NCBI GenBank assembly: GCA_035719045.1
Contig: DASTGO010000342.1
Location: 1-10,352 of the forward strand
DNA length: 10,352 nucleotides
Source of the DNA: DASTGO01 sp035719045
GTDB taxonomy: Bacteria; Actinomycetota; Actinomycetes; Actinomycetales; Kineosporiaceae
Direction: 5' to 3'
Part shown: positions 5,453 to 10,352 of the stretch, piece after piece
Position numbering within the stretch: position 1 is the first letter of the stretch
Layout of the letters: every line of letters begins with the position of its first letter
Notes under the pieces: model-generated
The model's input: the letters and a program-made list of their open reading frames with translations, nothing else
What the model was told of the DNA's origin: nothing
Database searches by the model: none
Translations under genes and position numbers: made by a program

Positions 5453-6197
5453 AGCGCTCGACCAGCCGCAGCGAGCGTACCTGGCGCTCCAGATGCCACT
5501 GCAGGTAGGCGGCGGCGAGTCCGCTGGCCTCCCGGCGCCGGCGTTCCTCGCTGGCATCGGCGACAACCCAGTCCCCGGTCAGCAGGGCGGCCAGCAGGTC
5601 CAGGGTCTGCGGATGCGGGGCGGCGGCCCCGGCGGGGCGGCACTGCGGGCAGACCGAGCCGCCCATGGCCATCGCGAACGCCCGGTGCGGACCGGCCGCA
5701 CCGCAGCGTGCGCAGTCGGTGAAGCTCGGCGCCCAGCCGGCCACGGACAACGCCCGCAGGATGAACGCGTCCAGCACCAGTCCCGGGCCGTGGGCGCCGC
5801 CGGCCAGGGTGCGCAACCCGCCGGTCAGCAGCAGGAACAGTTGCAGAGCGGGCTCTCCCTCGGTCTCGGTGAGCCGTTCGGCCGTCTCCAGCATCGCGGT
5901 GCCCGCCGTGTACCGGGCGTAGTCGGCGGCGATAGCGCTGCCGTACGGGCCGAGGGTCTCCGCCTGGGTGACGACGTCCAGTGAGCGGCCCTCGTAGAGC
6001 TGGACGTCGACGTGCATGAACGGCTCGACCCGCGCGCCCAGCCGGGACGTCGTCCTGCGGACCCCCTTGGCGACCGCCCGGACCCGCCCCCGCTGCCGGG
6101 TCAGCAGGGTGACGATGCGGTCGGCCTCACCCAGCTTCTGGGTACGCAGGACGATCGCTTCATCGCGGTAGAGGGCCACCGGCCGATTGTCGCCCAT
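5451..6197 (-). CDS. recO: DNA repair protein RecO
   Basis: The 248-residue protein is RecO, which helps load RecA at single-strand gaps with RecR (RecFOR pathway). The N-terminal OB-fold reads LYRDEAIVLRTQKLGEADRIVTLL (from residue 9), followed by VRAVAKGVRRTTSRLGARVEPF (39-60). The C-terminal helical domain contains the zinc-finger-like Cys set C162xxC165 and C183xxC186, then AYLQWHLERQVRSLRLVER at the end. This tracks the mycobacterial RecO closely but stops about 20 residues earlier. The start is uncertain: ATG 6197 is annotated, while GTG 6179 would give the N-terminus VALYRDE, matching mycobacterial MRLYRD. Either start lies inside the 3' end of the preceding GGDEF gene (overlap 38 or 20 bases), so expression is probably coupled. 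uppS follows immediately. Confidence 0.9.
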   Translation of the reverse strand: MGDNRPVALYRDEAIVLRTQKLGEADRIVTLLTRQRGRVRAVAKGVRRTTSRLGARVEPFMHVDVQLYEGRSLDVVTQAETLGPYGSAIAADYARYTAGTAMLETAERLTETEGEPALQLFLLLTGGLRTLAGGAHGPGLVLDAFILRALSVAGWAPSFTDCARCGAAGPHRAFAMAMGGSVCPQCRPAGAAAPHPQTLDLLAALLTGDWVVADASEERRRREASGLAAAYLQWHLERQVRSLRLVER

Positions 6198-7785
6198 CTC
6201 CCGGACGCTCCACCGCCGCTCCCGGACCACCCGCCCCGCCGGTACGTGCCGCGGCCCGCCGGGCCTTCACTCCGAGCAGGTCCGCGTCGGCCCGTCCGAG
6301 CGCCCCCGGACCGCCCGTCGAGATCCCGACCGACACCGTGACGTGCAGCCCCGACGCGACGTCGTCCCAGCTGAACCGGGCCACCACCTCACGGATCCGG
6401 CGGGCGAGGACCTCGGCGTCACCGTCCTCGGACAGCACCACCACGAACTCGTCCCCGCCGTAGCGGATCACCGTGTCCCCGGCCCGGCAGACCGTACGCA
6501 GCGCAACGGCGATCCGTCGCAGGACCTCGTCGCCCACGTCGTGGCCGAAGTCGTCGTTGACCAGCTTGAAATGGTCGACGTCGATGAACGCCACCGGACG
6601 GTTGGTCGACTCGGGCCCGGCCATCAGCTCATCGAGCAGGCGCCGGTTGCCGACGCCGGTCAGCGCGTCTTCCCAGAGCCGGTTGCTGTCGTCCCGGACC
6701 AGCTCGCTCAGCCTGGCCACCCGGCGACGCCCGACCAGGTGCTCGAACCGGCCCGCACGGTCCCACCAGAGCCGTTCCAGGCTGCTCACCGCCAGGTCCC
6801 GCCAGCGGCGGGTGGCCTCCGTCCCACCGTGCTCGTGCTCCTCCAGTTCGGCCAGCCAGGCCGCCGCCGTCCAGGCCGGGACCACCTCGCCGAGCCGTTC
6901 GGCCTCCGCCTTCACCTGCGCGGTCAGCTCCCGGGCAACCCCGAGGTCGCGGGTCCGGGCCTGGGCCGACGCGATCGCGAGGCGCGGCAGCAGGGCGTCG
7001 GGGCCCACGTTCAGGCTCGCGTGCAGACGCAGCACCTGCAGGTCAGCCGGCTCGCAGCGCAGCCGCTGGTAGGCGAACTGCAGCAGGGACCTGGCCTGGA
7101 GCTCCAGCAGTTCGTTCCCCATCCGGCGGGCGAGCGCCTGGGCCCGCACGGCGGCCGACGCGCTGGCGATGTAGCGGGAGTCGGCCTCGGCGTCCCGCCC
7201 GAGCAGCTCCAGGAACAGCCCCCAGTTGCCGAGCGTCGTGGCCTCTTCGAGAGCGGGGAACGCGCCGCCGCCGCGGTAGCCGAGGACCTCCTGGGCGGTG
7301 CGCAGCAGCTGCACCGCGGGCTCGAACAGCAGCACCGAGGACAGCGGGCCACTCACCGCCTGGCAGGCCGACCCGCGGTTGTAGCTGCTGCCCGGGTTCT
7401 CCACGATCAGGCCGTACGCCTCGGCGAGCGCGTCCAGGGCCGGACCCGGACGGCCCTGCTGGACCAGGGCGTGCGCCTGCAGCCCCAACACCTTGGCCCG
7501 CCAGAACGGCCCCGCGCCGGTTCCCAGCCTGCCCAGCAGTTCCTCGCTGCGCTGCCGCATCTGCGACCACTGGCCGGTCCTCTCATGCGCCAGGCAGGCG
7601 ATGTACCGCAGGTAGCGGACGGTCCGATCGTCCCCCGCCCGCTCCACCAGCAGCAGAGCCTCGGCACAGGCCGTCAGCGCCTCGTCGCAGCGCCCGTCGG
7701 CGTACAGCGCATGCGCCAACTGTTGCAGCCCGTTGAACGGCCCGAACTCCCCCACCAGGGCCGGCAGGTGCTCCGGAGCAGCCAC
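6160..7785 (-). CDS. Diguanylate cyclase B: helical-repeat (TPR-like) sensor plus GGDEF domain
   Basis: The 541-residue soluble protein should make cyclic di-GMP from two GTP. The GGDEF domain spans about residues 373-515, starting DALTGVGNRRLL. Catalytic features are intact: metal ligand Asp402 in FIDVDHFK, substrate-binding Asn410 and Asp419 (GHDVGD), and the signature GGDEF at 443-447. The inhibitory site RxxD is present as R434-A-G-D437, five residues before the signature, so product inhibition is expected. The C-terminal strand motif is degraded (ADADLLGVKARRAAARTG instead of ADxALYxAKxxGRN) and is followed by a low-complexity tail to 541. Residues 1-350 are Ala/Leu-rich helical repeats of TPR type, with no membrane segment. 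The GTG start overlaps the previous gene's TAG by one base (TAGTG). It resembles its neighbour throughout, so the pair arose by duplication. The signal is unknown. Confidence 0.85.
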   Translation of the reverse strand: MAAPEHLPALVGEFGPFNGLQQLAHALYADGRCDEALTACAEALLLVERAGDDRTVRYLRYIACLAHERTGQWSQMRQRSEELLGRLGTGAGPFWRAKVLGLQAHALVQQGRPGPALDALAEAYGLIVENPGSSYNRGSACQAVSGPLSSVLLFEPAVQLLRTAQEVLGYRGGGAFPALEEATTLGNWGLFLELLGRDAEADSRYIASASAAVRAQALARRMGNELLELQARSLLQFAYQRLRCEPADLQVLRLHASLNVGPDALLPRLAIASAQARTRDLGVARELTAQVKAEAERLGEVVPAWTAAAWLAELEEHEHGGTEATRRWRDLAVSSLERLWWDRAGRFEHLVGRRRVARLSELVRDDSNRLWEDALTGVGNRRLLDELMAGPESTNRPVAFIDVDHFKLVNDDFGHDVGDEVLRRIAVALRTVCRAGDTVIRYGGDEFVVVLSEDGDAEVLARRIREVVARFSWDDVASGLHVTVSVGISTGGPGALGRADADLLGVKARRAAARTGGAGGPGAAVERPGDGRQSAGGPLPR

Positions 7786-9392
7786 TACAGCTCCACCAGC
7801 AGGTCTCGACCGGACTGCTTGGCCACCCGCAGCGCCTCGTCCGAGCGGCGCAGCGCCGAGGGGATGGCCCCGGCCCTGGACACCCCGACCGAGACGGTCA
7901 CCTCGATCCCACCGGTGATCGACGGCCAGTCCTCCCGGCGCACCTGGGCCATGATCCGCCGGCCCAGCATGCCCGCGGTGGTGTCGTCCTGCAGCAGTAC
8001 GACGAACTCGTCGCCGCCGTAGCGGACCAGCACGTCGCCGGTCCGGCAGCACTGGCGCAGCACCTCGGCGACCCGGCGCAGCACCTCGTCGCCGACCGCG
8101 TGCCCGCACAGATCGTTGACCCGCTTGAAGTTGTCGACGTCGAGGAACAGCGCGGCACCGGCCGACGAGGCCTCTAACTCACGTTCCAGCAACCGGCGGT
8201 TGCCCAGACCGGTCAACGGGTCGACCAGGAGTTCCCGGGCGGTACGTGCACTGCGCTCGGCCAGCTCCTGACGCAGGATCCGGTGCCTCAGGTCCGAGAA
8301 CCGGGTCTCCCGCTCCTGCCACATCCAGCGCAGTCCCGAGGCGGCGATCTCCCGCCAGAGCAGGTCGGCCGGGTGATCCCCGCCGTCCCGGCCCTCGGCC
8401 AGCGTCTCCACCTCGGCTGCCGCCACCTGGACCACGCCCGCCCACACGTCGCGGTGCCGTGGTGCCGCCGCCTGGTCGACCTCCTCCAGGTACCGCCGCG
8501 CCTCGGCCAGCTCCCCCGCAGCGGCGGCGGCCCGGGCCAGGGCCAGCCGTCCAGGCAGCCATTCCACGTGCGAGTCCGGATCCGCGGTGACGGCCAGCGC
8601 CGCCCGGGCTCTGGCCTGCGCCAGCTCGGGCCCGGCCAGCCGTTCCGTGGCGAACGCCTCCACCGCCACCGCACACCCCACCAGGTCGTCATTGCCGACG
8701 TCCCGGGCCAGGCGGCCCATCCACAGCGCGGCCGAGGCGGTGGCCAGATGGTGGGCGACGGCCTCCCTGTGGTCGCCGAGCAGTTCCAGCTGTCCGGCCC
8801 ACAACGCGTGCAGTTCGGCCAGCCCCCGGACCAGCAGGACGGCGGTGGGCGCTCCGAGCATCTGCGACGGGCTTCCCCGGCTGGCGCCCCGCGCCGCCGT
8901 CGCGGTGAGGTCTACCGCGGCCTCGAACAGCAGGAGCCGGACCATGACCGCGGCCACCGCCGAACACGCGGAGACGTGGTGGTAGCACCGCGGCGGCCCG
9001 GACTCGACGATCGACAGGGCCTCGGCCAGGGCGTCCAGCGCCGGGACGATGTGCCCACGGTCCACCTCGGCGGCGGCCAACAGTGCCAGACCCTTGGCCC
9101 GCCAGAACGGGTTGCCGTCGGGGCCGACCTCCTGCAGTACCCGCCGGGCGGCCCGGGCCGCGTCCTCCGGTCGGTCCAGCTCCAGCTCGGCCTGCCCCCG
9201 CACGTACTCCAGGAACAGGCAGCTGACGTGGTCCCGCAACCCCCGGGCGACCGGCAGTGCCTCGCGGCAGACGGCGATCGCGGCCTCCCGCCGGCCGGTC
9301 ACCAGGAGCAGGTGCGCAGCGGCGGGGGCCCGGTCGAACGGCCCGACGTCCGGGCAGGCGAGGACGAGTTCCACACCCGCTCTCACGCTCAC
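7785..9392 (-). CDS. Diguanylate cyclase A: helical-repeat (TPR-like) sensor plus GGDEF domain
   Basis: The 535-residue soluble protein is the first gene of the minus-strand unit. The GGDEF domain covers about residues 391-535, beginning DPLTGLGNRRLL. Key residues are all present: Asp418 in FLDVDNFK, Asn426, Asp435, GGDEF at 459-463, inhibitory RxxD as R450-T-G-D453, and a normal end SDEALRVAKQSGRD. Residues 1-350 are TPR-like helical repeats; the stretch GNPFWRAKGLALLAAAEV and PALDALAEALSIVE are closely matched in the neighbour's GPFWRAKVLGLQAHALV and PALDALAEAYGLIVE. A helix of about 25 residues (RHRILRQELAERSARTAREL) links sensor to cyclase and may act as a signalling coil. No transmembrane segment or signal peptide is seen. 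Start GTG 9392 follows AGGAAAGGG with suitable spacing; a second GTG two codons on is possible. Activity is predicted, not shown. Confidence 0.87.
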   Translation of the reverse strand: MSVRAGVELVLACPDVGPFDRAPAAAHLLLVTGRREAAIAVCREALPVARGLRDHVSCLFLEYVRGQAELELDRPEDAARAARRVLQEVGPDGNPFWRAKGLALLAAAEVDRGHIVPALDALAEALSIVESGPPRCYHHVSACSAVAAVMVRLLLFEAAVDLTATAARGASRGSPSQMLGAPTAVLLVRGLAELHALWAGQLELLGDHREAVAHHLATASAALWMGRLARDVGNDDLVGCAVAVEAFATERLAGPELAQARARAALAVTADPDSHVEWLPGRLALARAAAAAGELAEARRYLEEVDQAAAPRHRDVWAGVVQVAAAEVETLAEGRDGGDHPADLLWREIAASGLRWMWQERETRFSDLRHRILRQELAERSARTARELLVDPLTGLGNRRLLERELEASSAGAALFLDVDNFKRVNDLCGHAVGDEVLRRVAEVLRQCCRTGDVLVRYGGDEFVVLLQDDTTAGMLGRRIMAQVRREDWPSITGGIEVTVSVGVSRAGAIPSALRRSDEALRVAKQSGRDLLVEL

Positions 9393-9420
9393 GCCCGACC
9401 CTTTCCTGGACCGCCGCCCC

Positions 9421-9446
9421 CGACAGACCGCCCTCGACAGACCGCC
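9421..9446. repeat. Two 12-base direct repeats in the leader of diguanylate cyclase A
   Basis: CGACAGACCGCC occurs twice with two bases between the copies, 29 to 54 bases upstream of GTG 9392. It would lie in the 5' leader of the minus-strand transcript. It may be a slippage duplication; no binding factor is indicated. Confidence 0.5.
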
Positions 9447-9512
9447 GCCCTGCGGCAGCGGTCGGGGCCGGCGCGGAACAGTCTTGCGCGGATCAGGCCG
9501 TGACAGGTAACG

Positions 9513-9556
9513 GTGACACTCCAGAAACGCCTGGTGACAAGTGTGACGTTCCAGAA
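9513..9556. repeat. Paired direct repeats GTGACnnTCCAGAA
   Basis: GTGACACTCCAGAA (9513-9526) and GTGACGTTCCAGAA (9543-9556) match at 12 of 14 bases and are spaced 30 bases apart, about three helical turns, which would place them on one face of the DNA. They lie 120 to 165 bases upstream of the first GGDEF gene, the right place for an activator or repressor of the minus-strand unit. The regulator is unknown. Confidence 0.5.
9525..9552 (-). promoter_or_regulatory. ECF-sigma-like promoter candidate for the GGDEF-recO-uppS unit
   Basis: On the minus strand GGAAC (9552-9548) is followed after 18 bases by CGTTT (9529-9525). This resembles the GGAAC ... CGTT or GGAA ... GTT signature of actinobacterial stress ECF sigma factors such as SigE, SigH and SigR. 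The -35 lies within one of the paired 14-base repeats. Transcription would start near 9518, giving a leader of about 125 bases. Short motifs like these are common by chance, and no primary-sigma promoter was found to compare. Confidence 0.35.
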
Positions 9557-9627
9557 CCGGAGGATCACCTTTCGGGGTCGTCAGGAACCGGACCTCCTAC
9601 CCTGACCAGGGCAGATCTTCTCCTGAC

Positions 9628-9666
9628 GACGGTGCCGGCCCAGGTCTGACCCGAGCCGGCACCGTC
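9628..9666 (-). terminator. Inverted repeat, probable leuA terminator or attenuator-like hairpin
   Basis: GACGGTGCCGGC (9628-9639) and GCCGGCACCGTC (9655-9666) form a perfect 12-base-pair, GC-rich stem with a 15-base loop. It lies about 155 bases beyond the leuA stop in leuA's direction. No T-run follows on either strand, as is usual for actinobacterial hairpin terminators. It separates leuA from the GGDEF unit, which supports a terminator; a regulator-binding palindrome is the alternative. Confidence 0.55.
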
Positions 9667-9738
9667 TGCAGATTCCTTGGCCGCCGATCACCTGACTGCT
9701 GTCCGTGGCGCTCCCACCAGCCGCGGGCTCAGCCCGAA

Positions 9739-9813
9739 CGACCGTCCGCGAGCTCACCTCGTCCGATCGTCCACGAGTTCATCTCGTCCGACCGCCCGCG
9801 CCATCGGCCGACC
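9739..9813. repeat. Imperfect tandem repeat, 25-base period, just beyond leuA
   Basis: Units start at 9739, 9764 and 9789, each beginning CGAYCG. The first two complete units match at 21 of 25 positions, and all four differences are C/T or G/A transitions. The third unit diverges after about a dozen bases, and CGACCG recurs at 9809. The period is not a multiple of three and no frame looks coding, so this is a small non-coding minisatellite or a set of binding sites. Confidence 0.6.
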
Positions 9814-9821
9814 GCGGACAC

Positions 9822-10352
9822 TCACCCGCGCCGGACATCCGATCCCTGCGGCCGGCCCTCGGCCCGGTTCACCGCCGACACCACGGCCTTGAGCGAGGCG
9901 CGGACGATGTTGGTGTCGATCCCGACCCCCCACAGCACCCGCTCACCCACCGCGCACTCCACGTAGGCGGCCGCCTTCGCATCGCCCCCGGAGCTCATCG
10001 CGTGCTCGGCGTAGTCGAGCACGCGGACATCGACCCCGCGCCCGGCGACGGCGGCCACGAACGCCGCGATCGGGCCGTTGCCACGCCCGTCCAGGGTGGT
10101 CTCCTCACCGCTGTCCACCAGGTCGATGTTGAGGTGGTCGGCGCCGTCGTCCTCGCTGGTCTGCCGGATGCCCTTGATCCGGAACCGGCCCCACGGGTGG
10201 TCCGGGCACGGCAGGTACTCGTCGGAGAAGATCTCCCACAGCTGCTGCGGGGACACCTCGCCGCCCGCCTCGTCGGTGTGGTGCTGGACCACCTGGCTGA
10301 ACTCGATCTGCAGCCGGCGCGGCAGCTCCAGGTGGTACTCGTTCTTCATCAG
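9822..10352 (-). CDS. leuA: 2-isopropylmalate synthase LeuA, C-terminal part (5' end outside window)
   Basis: The window holds the last 176 residues of LeuA, which condenses acetyl-CoA with 2-oxoisovalerate in the first committed step of leucine synthesis. The visible part begins near the end of the accessory domain (LPRRLQIEFSQVVQHHTDEAGGEVSP) and continues through the C-terminal regulatory domain that binds leucine for feedback inhibition. FRIKGIRQTSEDDGADHLNIDLVDSGEE opens this domain; GNGPIAAFVAAVA and DYAEHAMSSGGDAKAAAYVECAVGE are its conserved core, and WGVGIDTNIVRASLKAVVSAVNRA closes it. This is the long actinobacterial form. The frame is open through the right edge, so the internal Met at 10349 is not the start. 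The stop is TGA at 9824-9822. It lies on the same strand as the GGDEF unit but is separated from it by 429 bases with a hairpin. Confidence 0.93.
   Translation of the reverse strand: MMKNEYHLELPRRLQIEFSQVVQHHTDEAGGEVSPQQLWEIFSDEYLPCPDHPWGRFRIKGIRQTSEDDGADHLNIDLVDSGEETTLDGRGNGPIAAFVAAVAGRGVDVRVLDYAEHAMSSGGDAKAAAYVECAVGERVLWGVGIDTNIVRASLKAVVSAVNRAEGRPQGSDVRRG

Larger units (their letters stand above)
9393..9821. other. Non-coding region between leuA and the GGDEF-recO-uppS unit
   Basis: These 429 bases contain no credible gene. From right to left they hold a 25-base-period tandem repeat next to the leuA stop, a 12-base-pair inverted repeat, a pair of 14-base direct repeats 30 bases apart with an ECF-sigma-like promoter, and two copies of CGACAGACCGCC (9421-9432, 9435-9446) shortly before the GGDEF gene. 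The leader of the GGDEF unit must arise here. No riboswitch class could be recognised. Confidence 0.6.

Noticed and set aside
5443..5643. N-terminal extension of UppS into recO
   Set aside because: The added residues are a shadow of RecO's C-terminus; an AGGAGG site fixes GTG 5442.
6187..8022. 611-codon plus-strand frame over the GGDEF gene
   Set aside because: Antisense shadow; the minus strand has intact GGDEF, RxxD and TPR-like features.
7786..8109. N-terminal extension of diguanylate cyclase B upstream of GTG 7785
   Set aside because: The extension is a frame-shifted reading of the preceding GGDEF domain, with Arg/Gly-rich nonsense; the TAGTG junction is the natural start.
8283..9503. 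406-codon plus-strand frame over the upstream GGDEF gene
   Set aside because: Antisense shadow with no domain and runs into the non-coding gap.
9677..9892. 71-codon plus-strand ORF across the 25-base repeat
   Set aside because: It runs through a repeat whose period is not a multiple of three and overlaps leuA antisense; composition looks non-coding.
1..10352. tRNA, rRNA, CRISPR arrays, insertion sequences or phage genes
   Set aside because: No cloverleaf, spaced identical repeats, transposase motifs or integrase motifs were seen on reading both strands.

Overview
The window is very GC-rich DNA with strong third-position G/C bias, frequent GTG starts and overlapping stop/start junctions. Gene content and order point to an actinobacterium: a Zur/FurB gene beside uppS and recO is the arrangement known from Mycobacterium tuberculosis (Rv2359 to Rv2362c), and the UppS and RecO proteins read like the mycobacterial ones. 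The genus cannot be fixed from this sequence. Two cytoplasmic TPR-GGDEF proteins and the absence of any mobile element or RNA gene suggest a chromosomal core region with some lineage-specific insertions.

Layout. (1) 1-1943, minus strand: a three-gene unit made of a 50-residue peptide ORF, a small ABM-fold (antibiotic biosynthesis monooxygenase-like) protein and an M16-family zinc metallopeptidase-like protein that runs off the left edge. Overlap and a shared frame make co-translation likely. (2) 1944-2256: divergent regulatory region with a well-formed promoter and two Zur-box-like palindromes next to znuC. (3) 2257-4495, plus strand: znuC, znuB and zur, overlapping by 1 and 4 bases, a self-regulated zinc-import operon without a znuA in view. 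(4) 4549-9392, minus strand: a long unit transcribed as GGDEF protein A, GGDEF protein B, recO, uppS, with each junction overlapping. (5) 9393-9821: non-coding region with an inverted repeat, short direct repeats and a 25-base-period tandem repeat. (6) 9822-10352, minus strand: the C-terminal third of leuA.

How the genes work together. ZnuC (ATPase) and ZnuB (permease) would import zinc using a binding protein encoded elsewhere, and Zur would shut the operon off when zinc is sufficient. The promoter appears to fire at the A of the znuC ATG, so the mRNA is probably leaderless and Zur would cover the -10 and the start codon. The divergent peptide/ABM/M16 unit is the least explained part of the window: a short peptide ORF translationally coupled to an enzyme-like protein and a peptidase is the outline of a peptide maturation system, but nothing in the sequence proves it. 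The two GGDEF proteins are tandem paralogues, each with intact active-site and inhibitory-site motifs, and should make cyclic di-GMP in response to a soluble signal sensed by their helical-repeat halves. They are tied to recO (recombination repair) and uppS (long-chain polyprenyl diphosphate for cell-wall carrier lipid) apparently by transcription rather than by function.
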